Source of the DNA: Acidimicrobiaceae bacterium
GTDB lineage: Bacteria > Actinomycetota > Acidimicrobiia > Acidimicrobiales > RAAP-2
DNA length: 64,000 nucleotides
NCBI GenBank assembly: GCA_003132205.1
Contig: PKWY01000027.1
Coordinates: 28,505-92,504, forward strand
Direction: 5' to 3'
Shown here: positions 7,514 through 18,060 of the stretch, in pieces
Position numbering within the stretch: the first letter of the stretch is position 1
Layout of the letters: each line of letters begins with the position of its first letter
Notes under the pieces: model-generated
What the model was told of the DNA's origin: nothing
Database searches by the model: none
What the model saw: the letters and a program-made list of their open reading frames with translations, nothing else
Translations under genes and position numbers: made by a program

Positions 7514-9202
7514 ATGTCCTTCTTCCTCACACTTGTCCTGCTCGTCGTTACCGTCGGGCTCACATGGCGGTACCTAGGTTCCTACATGGCGGCAGTCTTC
7601 GAGGGCCGAGTCCATTTTCTCAAATTCATTGAGCGGCCTGTTTACCGCCTGCTCGGGACGAGCCCCGAGCAGGAGCAGACGTGGAAGCGCTACGCCGGTG
7701 CGGTGATCATCTTCTCGGGGGTCTCGATACTTTTCACGTACGTGATCCTTCGAATCCAGGGCTCGCTGCCACTTAACCCGCAGCACCTGGGCGGGGTCGG
7801 CTCGGCGTTGAGCTTCAACACTGCTTCATCCTTCGTCACGAACACCAACTGGCAGAACTACGGCGGAGAGACGACGATGTCGTACTTCTCCCAGATTGGG
7901 GCTCTCACGGTCCAGCAGTTCGTGTCGCCCGCGGTGGGCATCGCCGTTGCGATGGTGGTGGTGCGAGGATTCTCGCGTCGCAACTCGTCGACCATAGGCA
8001 ACTTCTGGGTCGACATTACCCGTTGTTTGTTCTACATCATGCTGCCGATTGCGTTCTTCTTCGGCATCATCTTCGTCGCCCAGGGCGCTGTCGAGACTTT
8101 GGCGGGAACGGCCACGATCCACGACGTGCTCAATCAGGTGACCCAGACCATGGCACGTGGGCCCATAGCGTTCATGGAGACGATCAAGCAACTCGGTACG
8201 AATGGCGGTGGTTTCCTTAACACGAACTCCGCCACGACCTTTGAGAACCCGACGGGTCTCACCAACTTCCTTTCCATGTATCTCATACTTGCGATCCCGG
8301 TAGCTCTCACGTACACCTTCGGGAAGATGGTGGGAAGTATTCGCCACGGTGTGGCGCTGCTGTCGGTGATGGTGATCCTGTTTGGCGTGTGGGTTGGTTT
8401 CGCGAGCTACGGCGAGCACCAGAACAACCCGGCCGTCGCGGCCGCCGGCATTCACTCGACCGTCGGAAACACCGAAGGCAAGGAAGTTCGTTTCGGCGAT
8501 ACCTCGACGGCCTTGTTCGGCATCACTTCGACCAGTACGTCGACGGGGTCGGCCGACGCTTCCTACGACTCGTTCACTCCCGTCGGTGGAATGGGCCTGC
8601 TCACCGGAATGATGTTGGGCGAAGTCACCCCGGGCGGGACGGGCAGCGGGCTCTACACCTTGCTGCTCTACGCCATCATCGCGGTGTTCATTGGCGGGCT
8701 CATGATCGGGCGCACGCCGGAGTATCTGGGAAAGAAGATCCAAGCCAGAGAGGTGAAACTTGCGGGCCTCGGGGCCCTGGTGATGCCGATCGCGGTGCTG
8801 ATCATCACCGGGCTCGCCGTATCGCTTGCTGCGGGTAAGGCCGGTCCGCTCAATGCCGGCCCCCACGGATTCTCTGAGATCCTCTACGGACTCACTTCGC
8901 AGGGAAACAACAATGGCTCCGCCTTTGGCGGGCTCACGGGCAACACACCCTTCTACAACATCATCGGCGCGATCGACATGTTGGTCGGCCGCTTCGCGAT
9001 CATGATCCCGGTGCTCGCCCTCGGAGGTGCGCTCGCTCAGAAGAACGTAGTTCCCGAGTCCCTCGGTACCTTCCGAACGGACAACGGGATGTTCGTGGGA
9101 CTCACCATTGGCGTAGTTCTCATCATTGGCGGGCTGACCTTCTTCCCGGCAATCTCTCTCGGACCAATTGTCGAACAACTTAGCCACGCGAGGTTCTTTT
9201 AA
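7514..9202 (+). CDS. kdpA: KdpA, K+-binding and translocating subunit
   Basis: 562 residues, polytopic, homologous to K+ channels of the SKT superfamily. The four filter-like loops are recognisable: [11 protein letters not shown] in the first, [22 protein letters not shown] in the second, the loop with [24 protein letters not shown] in the third and [23 protein letters not shown] in the fourth. The start directly abuts the kdpF stop and the end overlaps kdpB (TAATG). It provides the selectivity filter through which KdpB-driven K+ uptake occurs at low external K+. Length matches the family. Confidence 0.96.
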   Translation: MSFFLTLVLLVVTVGLTWRYLGSYMAAVFEGRVHFLKFIERPVYRLLGTSPEQEQTWKRYAGAVIIFSGVSILFTYVILRIQGSLPLNPQHLGGVGSALSFNTASSFVTNTNWQNYGGETTMSYFSQIGALTVQQFVSPAVGIAVAMVVVRGFSRRNSSTIGNFWVDITRCLFYIMLPIAFFFGIIFVAQGAVETLAGTATIHDVLNQVTQTMARGPIAFMETIKQLGTNGGGFLNTNSATTFENPTGLTNFLSMYLILAIPVALTYTFGKMVGSIRHGVALLSVMVILFGVWVGFASYGEHQNNPAVAAAGIHSTVGNTEGKEVRFGDTSTALFGITSTSTSTGSADASYDSFTPVGGMGLLTGMMLGEVTPGGTGSGLYTLLLYAIIAVFIGGLMIGRTPEYLGKKIQAREVKLAGLGALVMPIAVLIITGLAVSLAAGKAGPLNAGPHGFSEILYGLTSQGNNNGSAFGGLTGNTPFYNIIGAIDMLVGRFAIMIPVLALGGALAQKNVVPESLGTFRTDNGMFVGLTIGVVLIIGGLTFFPAISLGPIVEQLSHARFF

Positions 9203-11262
9203 TGTCTACTGTCCTTACTCAGCCAACTTCTGAGTCGACTCCACACGGCGTTGCGCAAGCTCGAGGCCTCTTTGACCGCCAGATCCTGCGTCAGGCGTTC
9301 AAGGATTCATTCAAGAAGATGGATCCTCGGATTCAGGTCCGCAACCCGGTGATGTTTGTCGTACTCGTGGGTTCGGTCATCACCTTGATCGAGGCCTTCG
9401 CCCACCCGAGCACGTTCACGTGGTCCATCACCGTGTGGCTCTTCCTCACCGTGATCTTTGCCAACTTCGCCGAAGCAATGGCCGAAGGGCGCGGCAAGGC
9501 GCAAGCTGACACGCTTCGAAAGATGCGGTCCGAAACCGAGGCTCGTCGACTGCGCGATGACGGGACCGAGGAGCTGGTGCCGGCGGCGGACCTTTCGAAG
9601 GGCGACCTGGTCGTCTGCGAGGCCAACGACATCATTCCCTCGGACGGAGAGATCATCGAGGGAATCGCGTCGGTTGACGAGTCCGCGATCACCGGGGAGT
9701 CGGCACCCGTGATACGCGAGTCCGGAGGTGACCGCTCGGCGGTTACGGGCGGCACCAAAGTCCTCTCCGACCGGATCGTGGTGCGGATAACCGCCGAGCG
9801 CGGACACACGTTCATTGATCGGATGATCTCATTGGTCGAGGGGGCGAACCGGCAGAAGACGCCGAACGAGATCGCCTTGACGATCCTGTTGGCGGTGCTC
9901 ACGATTGTCTTCATTCCCGTCGTCGTCACCCTTGAGCCGTTCGCGGGTTTCGCCGGGGCCACCGTCTCTGTGGTGGTTCTGGTGTCTCTCCTGGTGTGCC
10001 TGATACCAACGACCATTGGTGCCTTGTTGTCGGCCATCGGGATTGCGGGAATGGACCGCCTGGTGCAACGCAATGTGCTCGCCATGAGCGGTCGAGCCGT
10101 CGAGGCCGCTGGCGACGTGCAGGTGTTGCTGCTCGACAAGACCGGCACGATTACCCTCGGCAACCGGATGGCGGCCAACTTCTTTCCGGTGACGGGTCAC
10201 ACGGAGCAGGAAGTCGCCGATGTTGCGCAGCTCGCTTCGCTTGCCGACGAGACGCCGGAAGGTCGATCCGTGGTGGTTCTCGCGAAGGAGAACTTCGGAA
10301 TCCGCGAGCGCCAACTTGATCCCGCACACGTCTTCGTGCCCTTCACCGCGACGACGCGCATGTCTGGACTCGACATGGGTCAGCGCCAGATTCGAAAGGG
10401 CGCCGCCGAGTCGGTGAAGAGGTGGGTGAGCGAGCAGGGTGGCACGATTCCCGCCGACCTCGACGCAATCGTTGAGAGGGTCTCGCGAGCCGGTTCGACG
10501 CCGTTGACGGTGACCGACGGCCCTGAGATCCTCGGCGTCATCGAGTTGAAGGACGTCGTGAAGCAGGGGATCAAGACGAAGTTCGAAGAGATGCGCCGAA
10601 TGGGCATACGCACGGTGATGATCACGGGTGACAACCCGTTGACGGCCGCGGCGATCGCCCAGGAGGCGGGCGTCGACGACTTTCTCGCTGAGGCCACGCC
10701 GGAGGCGAAGATGGCTCTCATCAAGCAGGAGCAGGAGGGGGGCAAGCTGGTCGCGATGACCGGCGACGGGACGAACGATGCCCCGGCGCTCGCTCAGGCG
10801 GACGTTGGCGTTGCAATGAACACGGGAACCACCGCGGCCAAGGAAGCGGGCAACATGGTCGACCTCGACTCCAATCCGACGAAGCTGATTGACATCGTGG
10901 AGATCGGCAAGCAGTTGCTCATCACCCGGGGATCGCTGACGACCTTTTCGATCGCCAACGACATCGCCAAGTACTTCGCGATCATTCCCGCGTTGTTCGT
11001 CTCCACGTACCCCCAACTTGGTTCGCTCAACATCATGCGCCTTCACAGTCCAGAGAGCGCGGTCTTGTCGGCCGTCATCTTCAACGCCCTCGTGATTGTG
11101 GCCCTCATCCCGTTGGCTCTTCGCGGGGTCAAGTTCCGAGCCGCTAATTCAGCGGCGATCCTGCGGCGAAACGTCTGGATCTATGGAGTTGGCGGTGTCC
11201 TCATCCCCTTCGTGTTCATAAAGCTCATCGACCTCGTGCTCGTTTCGTTGCACGCCTATTAA
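9202..11262 (+). CDS. kdpB: KdpB, catalytic P-type ATPase subunit
   Basis: 686 residues. The actuator loop reads [16 protein letters not shown], the phosphorylation motif is [11 protein letters not shown] with Asp at about residue 312, and the hinge region has [31 protein letters not shown] and [22 protein letters not shown]. These are the standard Kdp-type (P1A) motifs. It hydrolyses ATP to drive K+ import via KdpA. It starts at the last base of the kdpA stop and is followed 13 bases later by kdpC. Nothing is missing. Confidence 0.97.
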   Translation: MSTVLTQPTSESTPHGVAQARGLFDRQILRQAFKDSFKKMDPRIQVRNPVMFVVLVGSVITLIEAFAHPSTFTWSITVWLFLTVIFANFAEAMAEGRGKAQADTLRKMRSETEARRLRDDGTEELVPAADLSKGDLVVCEANDIIPSDGEIIEGIASVDESAITGESAPVIRESGGDRSAVTGGTKVLSDRIVVRITAERGHTFIDRMISLVEGANRQKTPNEIALTILLAVLTIVFIPVVVTLEPFAGFAGATVSVVVLVSLLVCLIPTTIGALLSAIGIAGMDRLVQRNVLAMSGRAVEAAGDVQVLLLDKTGTITLGNRMAANFFPVTGHTEQEVADVAQLASLADETPEGRSVVVLAKENFGIRERQLDPAHVFVPFTATTRMSGLDMGQRQIRKGAAESVKRWVSEQGGTIPADLDAIVERVSRAGSTPLTVTDGPEILGVIELKDVVKQGIKTKFEEMRRMGIRTVMITGDNPLTAAAIAQEAGVDDFLAEATPEAKMALIKQEQEGGKLVAMTGDGTNDAPALAQADVGVAMNTGTTAAKEAGNMVDLDSNPTKLIDIVEIGKQLLITRGSLTTFSIANDIAKYFAIIPALFVSTYPQLGSLNIMRLHSPESAVLSAVIFNALVIVALIPLALRGVKFRAANSAAILRRNVWIYGVGGVLIPFVFIKLIDLVLVSLHAY

Positions 11263-11275
11263 GAGAGAGTCTCAG

Positions 11276-11872
11276 ATGCTCGTACATCTTCGTCGTTCAT
11301 TGGTATTGGCAGTTATCTGCATGGTCGTGTTTGGTTTCCTGTACGCGTTCGCCGGCACTGGTGTGGCCCAACTGCTCTTCAAGAATCAAGCCAACGGATC
11401 AATCTCGGCCAACGGTTCAACACTGATTGGACAGAACTGGTCGAGTCCCAAGTGGTTTCATGGTCGCCCCGACGACACCGGCCCTTACGCGGCGAACCCC
11501 AAGAACAACGTCTCCGGAGGGGACAACCCGTTGGTCGCTAATGGCGTCAGCGGGGAGTCAGGGGCGACCAACTTGGGACCGCGGTCGAAAGTCCTGCTTG
11601 CCGACACCAAACAGCTGGTTGCGTACTGGCACAAGCTGGGCGTCAATCCGACGCCCGACCTGGTGACCACGTCGGGGAGCGGTTACGACCCCGATATTTC
11701 GCCCCAGGACGCCATCGTTCAGATTCCCATGGTGTCCAAGGCAACCGGTATCGCGCCGTCGCGACTTAGGACGCTCATTACCAAGGAGAGCCATGGTGCC
11801 GAATGGGGCTTCCTCGGAAGCAGTTACATCGACGTGCTTCAACTGAATCAGGCGCTCGCGAAGTTGAGCTAG
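11276..11872 (+). CDS. kdpC: KdpC, accessory subunit of the K+-transporting ATPase
   Basis: 198 residues with one N-terminal membrane helix (LVLAVICMVVFGFLYAFAG) and an exported domain. The family features are present: NGSTLIGQNW, WFHGRPDD and the conserved SGSGYDPDISPQDAIVQIP segment. The end has RTLITKESHGAEWGFLGSSYIDVLQLN. KdpC stabilises the KdpAB complex. A ribosome site (agagag) precedes the ATG. It closes the structural kdp genes, and the next reading frame begins 68 bases on. Confidence 0.95.
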   Translation: MLVHLRRSLVLAVICMVVFGFLYAFAGTGVAQLLFKNQANGSISANGSTLIGQNWSSPKWFHGRPDDTGPYAANPKNNVSGGDNPLVANGVSGESGATNLGPRSKVLLADTKQLVAYWHKLGVNPTPDLVTTSGSGYDPDISPQDAIVQIPMVSKATGIAPSRLRTLITKESHGAEWGFLGSSYIDVLQLNQALAKLS

Positions 11873-11940
11873 TCGGTGATCATCCGGTATCTCGTGGCGT
11901 GGTTCTGTATCTCAGGAAGAACTCAGATGGTCATTTCGTG

Positions 11941-12705
11941 ATGAAGCAGGCGGCGAGTTACATCAAGATGCACCGCGCAGGTTTTGCGGTGCTTGCGGCG
12001 CTCGTCTTGCCGCTTTGCCTCTCGGCGGGTTTCGTTCCGTTCAGAGACTCGTTTACCAACGTGGGCGCAGCACTTTCCTTGGTCGCACTGATCGAGGCAA
12101 TCGCAATTCTTGGCAACAGGTTCAGCGGGGTGGTGGCGACGGTTTCGGCGGCGATCTGGTTCGACTTCTTCCTCACGCCGCCTTACGAGCGTTTGACAAT
12201 AAGCCGCCGGCCTGATTTGGAAACGACGATCTCGATCCTGGTCATAGGAGTGATCGTCACGGAGGTCGCGGCGCGGAGCCGGCGCCACCGGCGTGCCGCG
12301 GGAGAAGAGTCACGTTTCGTTGCCATGCTGCACGACGTAACGGAACTCTGTGCCGGGACGACCAAGGCCTCCAAGGTGACCGACTACGTGACGCGGTCGC
12401 TCGTCGATGTACTGGGGCTGCGCGCCTGCCACTTCGAGACCGATATTTCGGGACCACCGCCGGCCCAGATAGAGTTCGGCGGCCACGTCGTGCACGTCGG
12501 GCTCCACTGGCCCGCCGACGAGATTGGAATACCGGGACCCGAAGCCGAGATCCTCTGCCAGTTTCGCGGCGAAACGGTCGGTCGATTCGTCCTGACACCG
12601 ACGCCGGGTCTTGCTATTTCGCGTGAACGCAGAGTGGTGGCGGTGTCCATGGCGAATCTGGTTGCCGCCCTTCTTCATGAAGAGCGATCGTCGGCGGCTC
12701 GATAA
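11941..12705 (+). CDS. DUF4118 membrane sensor protein without kinase domain
   Basis: 254 residues. An N-terminal four-helix DUF4118 domain is clear (ALVLPLCLSAGFVPF, AALSLVALIEAIAILGNRF, VSAAIWFDFFLTPPYERLTIS, ISILVIGVIVTEVAARSRR). It is followed by a GAF-like region of about 140 residues (FVAMLHDVTELCAG, RSLVDVLGLRACHFE, VVAVSMANLVAALLHEE). There is no HisKA or ATPase domain, so it cannot signal alone as a kinase. It lies between kdpC and full-length kdpD on the same strand. It could modulate KdpD by forming mixed sensor complexes, which is inference. The ATG at 11941 is chosen because the domain begins right after it. Confidence 0.75.
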   Translation: MKQAASYIKMHRAGFAVLAALVLPLCLSAGFVPFRDSFTNVGAALSLVALIEAIAILGNRFSGVVATVSAAIWFDFFLTPPYERLTISRRPDLETTISILVIGVIVTEVAARSRRHRRAAGEESRFVAMLHDVTELCAGTTKASKVTDYVTRSLVDVLGLRACHFETDISGPPPAQIEFGGHVVHVGLHWPADEIGIPGPEAEILCQFRGETVGRFVLTPTPGLAISRERRVVAVSMANLVAALLHEERSSAAR

Positions 12706-12931
12706 CCAGTGGGATCCTGCACGCGAGTGAAGCTCGCTCCACGGCGTGCGTTCGCCGGAACATCGATCGGTGTCCCCGTACGCCTGATTACCGACAATCT
12801 GGAACTACGTCCCATCGTCGTCGCCACAGTCGAGAAGGGTCAACTGGCCGTCTTGGCAACTTTGAGACTCCAGATTCGGGGCTCTTTGACCCATGATTCC
12901 CAAACCTCGGGCCAGGGACCATAATTCCCTT

Positions 12932-15421
12932 ATGTCACGTGGCCAGCTTCGCGTCTACCTGGGACTAGCACCGGGAGTGGGCAAGACGTTTCGCATGCTC
13001 GACGAGGGATGGCGTCGTCGCGAACGGGGCACCGACGTCGTCGTTGGCTACGTTGAGACCCACAAGCGTCAACTCACCGAATCCCAACTTCGAGACTTGG
13101 AGGTTATCCCGCGCAAGAAGATTGAGTACCGTGGCGCTCAACTCGAGGAGATGGACCTTGAGGCGGTCCTCGCGCGTCATCCAGAGGTGGCGCTGGTCGA
13201 CGAGCTCGCGCACACCAATGTGCCGGGCAGCATCAACGAAAAGCGCTGGCAGGACGTCGAGGCGCTTCTCGAGGCGGGCATTGACGTCATCACCACGGTG
13301 AACATCCAGCATGTGGAGTCGGTGAACGACGTCGTCGAGAAGATAACCGGAATAGTCCAGAAGGAGACTGTGCCCGACTTCGTTGTCCGTCGGGCCGAGC
13401 AGGTCGAACTCGTCGATATAACACCCGAGGCCCTGCGGCGCCGAATGGCCCACGGGAATATCTACCCCGCGGAGAAGATCGACGCGTCGCTTTCGAATTT
13501 CTTCCGCTCGGGAAACCTCACCGCCCTTCGCGAGCTGTCGCTTCTGTGGCTCGCCGACCGGGTTGAGGACTCACTGCAGAGTTACCTCGACGCCCACGAC
13601 ATCAAGGGCAGGTGGGAGACTCGCGAGCGTCTCATCGTCGCGGTGACTGGCAGCGAGGCCGACGAAATCCTGCTGCGCCGAGCGGCGCGAATTGCCGCGA
13701 GGAACCATGCTCAGCTGGTGGCGGTTCACGTGATCGACACGGGCAGAATGCGGGAGCGCTCGGAAGACACCACGCTCGCCCGAGAACTCGTGACCGAATT
13801 CGAGGGGACGTTCCACGAGATCGTCGATGAGGACATCGCGAGCGCGCTCGTAGCGTTTGCCCGGGCCGAGCGCGGGACTCAGATTGTCCTCGGATCGAGC
13901 CGCTCGAAAAAGCTGATGCACCTGCCCGGTGTCGTCGAGAACGTGTTGCGCCAGGCGCGCGATCTCGACGTCCACATCATCGCGGTGAGCGGGCAACGGC
14001 ACCCCAAGGTGCCCCGACGACGAAACAAGTCTCCGGTCTCCCTGCGGCGCCTACTAGAGGGTTTGGCGGCCTCGGCGGTGCTGCTGCCGCTCCTGACGGT
14101 TGGGATGTCAGCACTGCGATCAGATCTCTCCTCCTCGACCGTGTTCCTGGTCTATCTGGCGGCCGTGCTGGCCCTCACCACTTGGAGCGGCGTGGTCGTC
14201 GGCGTCGTCGCCGCTCTCGCGGCGTCGGGCCTAGAGAACTACTTCTTCGTCAGGCCCCTTCACACCCTTGAAGTCGCCCGGCCTGATGACGTTGTGGCGC
14301 TCATTGCCTTCTTGGTCTTCGCTATCGGGTTGAGCCTTGTGGTCAACGGCTTCACGAGCCGGTCCAACGAGGCCCTGCGGGCGCGCACGGAAGCGGAGTT
14401 ACTGGCGAAGGCCGCGGCCACCGTCGCAGCCACCCGGGATGACCTCATGCCGCTGCTCGATTCCCTCCGCGCGGTCTTCGCAGTGCCTACCGTGGCGTTG
14501 CTGGAGAAGCACGACGGCCAGTGGGCTCCAGATCTCGTGAGCGGCGAGCCAGTCTCAGATACGGGGCTGAACGAGCGGTTCGAGGTCAACGACGACACCG
14601 TGTTGGTCCTGACGGGCGCGGAACTAGACAACCAGGACCGTCAACTCGTCAGCGCCTTCGCGGGGCGCATCGCCGCGGGGATTGAATCGCAAAAGCTTGC
14701 AAAGGATGCGGCTGCGTTGAAGGCCAGGGCCGAGGCGGACGCCCTACGGATCGGGCTCTTGCGCACGGTTTCGCACGACTTGCGCCCGGCGCTCGCGAAG
14801 ATCGAGACGAACGTCTCGTCGCTCCTTCGCACGAACGCATCGTGGACCTCGGAGCAGCAGAGGAGTTACTTGAACTCAATCGAACGTGAAGTCAACAACC
14901 TCACCAGGATGGTGACGAATTTTCTGGATTCTGGACGCCTCGACGCCAAGTTGGTGGCCCCGCGTTCACGCAAAGTGGCGCTTCTCGATCTCGTGAACAG
15001 AGCCATAGAGACCATTGACACACAAGGCCGCGTCATCGATATCGACTTCGCCGATGAGCTGCCGAAGCTGACGACGGATCCAGACCTCTTGGAGCGGGTG
15101 ATTGCCAATGTCGTCAGCAACGCCTGTGCGTTCAGCCCCGAGGATCAAGCGGTGCGCCTTAGCGCAGGGGTCACCGCGAACGGAGTTGAGCTTCTCGTCA
15201 TCGACCGAGGGCCCGGAACCCGCGATGTCCGGCGCAGGATTCCCCGGGCTCAACCCGAAGAGGGGACCGATGAAGCCATCGGTCTCAGCGTGGCGTCGGG
15301 ATTCGTCACTCTTCTTGGCGGTGAGCTTCGCTTCGAGGACACGCCGGGTGGAGGGCTCACGGTGGTCATCGAACTCGCGCAGGATTTCGCGCCGGTGGAG
15401 ATGGCGGCGCCCAGCGACTGA
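12932..15421 (+). CDS. kdpD: KdpD, osmosensitive K+ channel sensor histidine kinase (full length)
   Basis: 829 residues. The N-terminal KdpD domain has the Walker-like GLAPGVGKTFRMLDEG at residues 11-26, followed by a USP-like domain (about 235-360), a four-helix DUF4118 segment (about 385-475) and a GAF-like part. HisKA has the His near 615 (TVSHDLRPALAKIE), and then comes an ATPase domain. The N-box is present (NVVSNACAFSP), but G1 reads DRGPGTRD and the G2 region reads IGLSVASGFV, weaker than the usual GLGL. The usual DLRTPL is DLRPAL. Kinase activity may therefore be reduced. ATG 12932 is chosen over 12893 because the domain starts there. Confidence 0.9.
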   Translation: MSRGQLRVYLGLAPGVGKTFRMLDEGWRRRERGTDVVVGYVETHKRQLTESQLRDLEVIPRKKIEYRGAQLEEMDLEAVLARHPEVALVDELAHTNVPGSINEKRWQDVEALLEAGIDVITTVNIQHVESVNDVVEKITGIVQKETVPDFVVRRAEQVELVDITPEALRRRMAHGNIYPAEKIDASLSNFFRSGNLTALRELSLLWLADRVEDSLQSYLDAHDIKGRWETRERLIVAVTGSEADEILLRRAARIAARNHAQLVAVHVIDTGRMRERSEDTTLARELVTEFEGTFHEIVDEDIASALVAFARAERGTQIVLGSSRSKKLMHLPGVVENVLRQARDLDVHIIAVSGQRHPKVPRRRNKSPVSLRRLLEGLAASAVLLPLLTVGMSALRSDLSSSTVFLVYLAAVLALTTWSGVVVGVVAALAASGLENYFFVRPLHTLEVARPDDVVALIAFLVFAIGLSLVVNGFTSRSNEALRARTEAELLAKAAATVAATRDDLMPLLDSLRAVFAVPTVALLEKHDGQWAPDLVSGEPVSDTGLNERFEVNDDTVLVLTGAELDNQDRQLVSAFAGRIAAGIESQKLAKDAAALKARAEADALRIGLLRTVSHDLRPALAKIETNVSSLLRTNASWTSEQQRSYLNSIEREVNNLTRMVTNFLDSGRLDAKLVAPRSRKVALLDLVNRAIETIDTQGRVIDIDFADELPKLTTDPDLLERVIANVVSNACAFSPEDQAVRLSAGVTANGVELLVIDRGPGTRDVRRRIPRAQPEEGTDEAIGLSVASGFVTLLGGELRFEDTPGGGLTVVIELAQDFAPVEMAAPSD

Positions 15422-15452
15422 GGGAAGCACAGGTACTTGTCCAGTCTCCGGG

Positions 15453-15632
15453 CTACCTCGAAAGCCCCAGCGATCGCAGGACGCTGTGGGTCAGGGCGTT
15501 CGATCTGGCGTAGGCCTTTCTACGCGCGTAGCGCCTCCCGTAGGCCACGGGGCCTTGGGAAAGCACCTCGAGGTTGCCCATGACTCGAGCGTCGCGATAC
15601 AACTGCGACCGCGGACTCCACTCGCGCGACAT
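15453..15632 (-). CDS. Small basic protein of unknown function
   Basis: 59 residues beginning MSREWSPRSQLYRDARVMG, strongly basic (RRYARRKAYAR). The layout (LYRDAR, then a short linker, then an Arg/Ala-rich helix and a closing hydrophobic LRSLGL) resembles small actinobacterial hypothetical proteins that I know only as a type, not by name. An AAAGG ribosome site lies just upstream of the ATG at 15632; an earlier ATG at 15650 is less likely. It converges with kdpD. No function is proposed. Confidence 0.5.
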   Translation of the reverse strand: MSREWSPRSQLYRDARVMGNLEVLSQGPVAYGRRYARRKAYARSNALTHSVLRSLGLSR

Positions 15633-15803
15633 CACCATCCTTTCTGTCAAGGTCGGGGGCTATTCAACTGGCGACCCATCTGCAGGACCGATTGAGGAGG
15701 TAGACCAGCTGAAGTCAAAAGGTAATTCCAAGACGGGGGTAACGTACGGTGCTCATCCTGTCGAACGAGCATCTAGCGTGGCAGTCACTACCTAGGAGTT
15801 TCC

Positions 15804-16829
15804 ATGATTAACCGCCAAATAACTCTTGCCCAGCGCCCCGTTGGCAACGTGGACGAGTCAACTACCTCGTTGGTGGAGAATCCTCGACCCGAGTGCGGGC
15901 CCGGCCAGGCACTTGTCAAAGTGGGAATCCTTTCCATTGACCCCACGATTCGCACGTGGATGAACGACGCGCCGGGTTATCTGCCCCCGATTGGTATCGG
16001 CGACGTGATCCGCTCGAGTGGAGCCGGCGTTGTCGTTGAGAGCAACACCTCTCGTTACACGCCCGGCGACGTGGTCTTCGGAATGACCAACTGGCAGGAG
16101 TGGGTGGTGGCTGGCGAGGAGAACAAGTTCTCGGTGCTGCCTACGGGAATGGGCCTTGACCTCCCGACGGTGATGAACGTGCTTGGTGTCACCGGGATCA
16201 CGGCCTTCTTCGGGCTCATGGAGGTCGGGCAGTTCAAGGAAGGCGACGTCGTGGTGGTGTCGGGGGCCGCGGGGGCGACGGGATCGGTTGTCGGACAGAT
16301 CGCTAAGGCGCGTGGGGCGAAGAAGGTCATTGGAATCGCTGGCGGCCCGGAGAAGTGCGCCGAGGTCGTGGAGAAGTACGGATTCGATGAGTGCCTGGAC
16401 TACCGCGAATCGAACTTGGCGCGACGCCTGCACGAGGCGTGTCCGAAGGGCATCGATGTCTACTTCGACAATGTCGGCGGAGAGATCCTCGATGCGGCGC
16501 TCTCCAATATCGCCATGCACGCGCGCATCGTGCTCTGCGGGGCGATCTCCCAGTACAACGCTATGGAAAAGCCCCAAGGCCTCGCCAACACGACGATGCT
16601 CATCATGCGGCGCGGGCGCATGGAGGGCTTCATCGTCCTCGACTTCGCCGACCGATTCGCCGAGGCCCAGATGGAACTGGCGGGCATGGTCTTGAACGGC
16701 ACGCTGGCCCACCAGGAGCACCTCGTGCGCGGCCTCGAGCACGCTCCGGACGCGCTCAATCTCCTCTTCACCGGGGGCAACCACGGCAAGACCCTCGTCG
16801 TGGTTGACGAAAGCGTGCAGCTTGCCTGA
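15804..16829 (+). CDS. NADP-dependent zinc-free MDR oxidoreductase (CurA / prostaglandin reductase-like)
   Basis: 341 residues of the medium-chain reductase superfamily without catalytic zinc. Family marks are the N-terminal SIDPTIRTWMNDAPGYLPPI, the nucleotide-binding loop VSGAAGATGSVVGQIAK (about residues 150-166), and the conserved GIDVYFDNVGGEILDAAL and CGAISQYN. Such enzymes reduce the C=C bond of enones or related electrophiles with NADPH. A ribosome site (aggag) lies nine bases before the ATG. The MFS gene that follows begins inside its C-terminal codons, so the two are probably cotranscribed. Confidence 0.9.
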   Translation: MINRQITLAQRPVGNVDESTTSLVENPRPECGPGQALVKVGILSIDPTIRTWMNDAPGYLPPIGIGDVIRSSGAGVVVESNTSRYTPGDVVFGMTNWQEWVVAGEENKFSVLPTGMGLDLPTVMNVLGVTGITAFFGLMEVGQFKEGDVVVVSGAAGATGSVVGQIAKARGAKKVIGIAGGPEKCAEVVEKYGFDECLDYRESNLARRLHEACPKGIDVYFDNVGGEILDAALSNIAMHARIVLCGAISQYNAMEKPQGLANTTMLIMRRGRMEGFIVLDFADRFAEAQMELAGMVLNGTLAHQEHLVRGLEHAPDALNLLFTGGNHGKTLVVVDESVQLA

Positions 16830-18060
16830 ACGGGCTCACGAGACTTCGACGCATCGCTCACTGAATCGAATCACCGTAGCCCTGTTTCTCGCCGCGCTTC
16901 TTGCTGGCTTCGGGCAGTTCGGCGCGGTGGCGTCGCTCAATGACGTCGCGAGGCACTTCGGCCACCTCTCCTCGCACGGGTCGCTGCAGAGCGTGGTCGG
17001 GCTTTCCGGCTCGATGATCGGGGTGGGACTGGCGACGCTTCGCCTCGCGTCGCTCGCCGCGCTGCCGCTGGCGTCCCTGGCCGATCGTTGGGGACGCACC
17101 AAGGTCTTGCGGCGCACGATGACCGTCGGGCTCTTGGCGACGGCGTTGGCGTCGATGAGCCCTAGCTACTGGTTCTTCGTGATGTGTTTTGCTCTGGCGC
17201 GGCCGCTGCTCTCCGCCGCCTCGGCGCTTGTCCAAGTGATCACCGTCGAGTTGTCGGCCACTTCGCAGCGAATCCATCGATTGGCCATCATGGCGGCCGG
17301 AGCGGGATTGGGCGCTGGGCTCTCTGCGGTGCTGCACGGGATCATTCGCGGGCCGGACTCGTTTCGCTGGCTCTTCGCAATGGCGTTCGCTCCGGCACTC
17401 TTCATCTCTCCACTACTGGGCTCGATTCCTGAGCCCGCGCACGAACGCCCGCCCGCCCGTCTCGCCTCGGTGCCTGGAGAAATTCGTGGTCATCTGGCCG
17501 TCGTGGCGACGGTGGCCTTTGCGGTGGGGATGATCACCGGACCGGCGAACGGTTTCGCCTTCGTCTACGGCGAGGGGATCCTCAAGATCAGCCCGCAGGT
17601 CGTCGCTTCGGTCGTCGCCTTGAGCGCTCTGACGGGGCTAGGCGGACTTCTCATCAGCCGCAGTCTCGCGAGGTCCCTTGGCCGTCGTTGGACCGTGGTC
17701 ATCGGGGTCCTCGGCTCGGGCCTCACCTCGGCCTACGCCTACAGCGGAGGACGCTTCAACTTCGTCGCCGGCTACCTAGTCGGCGTGGGCGCCGCGGGCG
17801 TGCTCGCCCCGGCGGCGACCGCCATCAGCACGGAGATCTTCTCGCACTCGCATCGAGCGACCGCGGCCGGATGGGTGGTCGTGGCGGGGGTTCTTGGTGC
17901 CACGGCGGGGTTGGGGCTGTTTGGCTGGGTCGGCGACGCCGTGCACACGTCGGGCGTCTCGGCCCTTCGCATTCCGGCGCTGGTGACGTTCCTGCCGCTC
18001 ATGCCGACGTTGCTGCTCCTTCGACGCCTGCCCGAGAGCTCCGAGATGGAGCTGGCCTAG
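16804..18060 (+). CDS. MFS-family transporter
   Basis: 418 residues with about twelve hydrophobic segments. The loop between helices 2 and 3 reads LADRWGRTKVLRRTMT, the hallmark D-R-x-G-R-(K/R) motif of major facilitators, and a matching element SLARSLGRRWTV follows in the second half. TTG at 16804 is the longest start and overlaps the upstream oxidoreductase; a start slightly further in is possible. The substrate is not readable. Its 3' end overlaps the convergent gene at 18057 by four bases. Confidence 0.82.
   Translation: MTKACSLPERAHETSTHRSLNRITVALFLAALLAGFGQFGAVASLNDVARHFGHLSSHGSLQSVVGLSGSMIGVGLATLRLASLAALPLASLADRWGRTKVLRRTMTVGLLATALASMSPSYWFFVMCFALARPLLSAASALVQVITVELSATSQRIHRLAIMAAGAGLGAGLSAVLHGIIRGPDSFRWLFAMAFAPALFISPLLGSIPEPAHERPPARLASVPGEIRGHLAVVATVAFAVGMITGPANGFAFVYGEGILKISPQVVASVVALSALTGLGGLLISRSLARSLGRRWTVVIGVLGSGLTSAYAYSGGRFNFVAGYLVGVGAAGVLAPAATAISTEIFSHSHRATAAGWVVVAGVLGATAGLGLFGWVGDAVHTSGVSALRIPALVTFLPLMPTLLLLRRLPESSEMELA

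Noticed and set aside
7826..9187. Minus-strand frame of 453 codons opposite kdpA
   Set aside because: Shadow of the conserved kdpA gene; no motif.
9829..11046. Minus-strand frame of 405 codons opposite kdpB
   Set aside because: Shadow of kdpB; kdpB carries complete P-type ATPase motifs.
12709..12924. Small plus-strand frame before kdpD
   Set aside because: No ribosome site, no motif, and it overlaps the leader of kdpD; likely chance.
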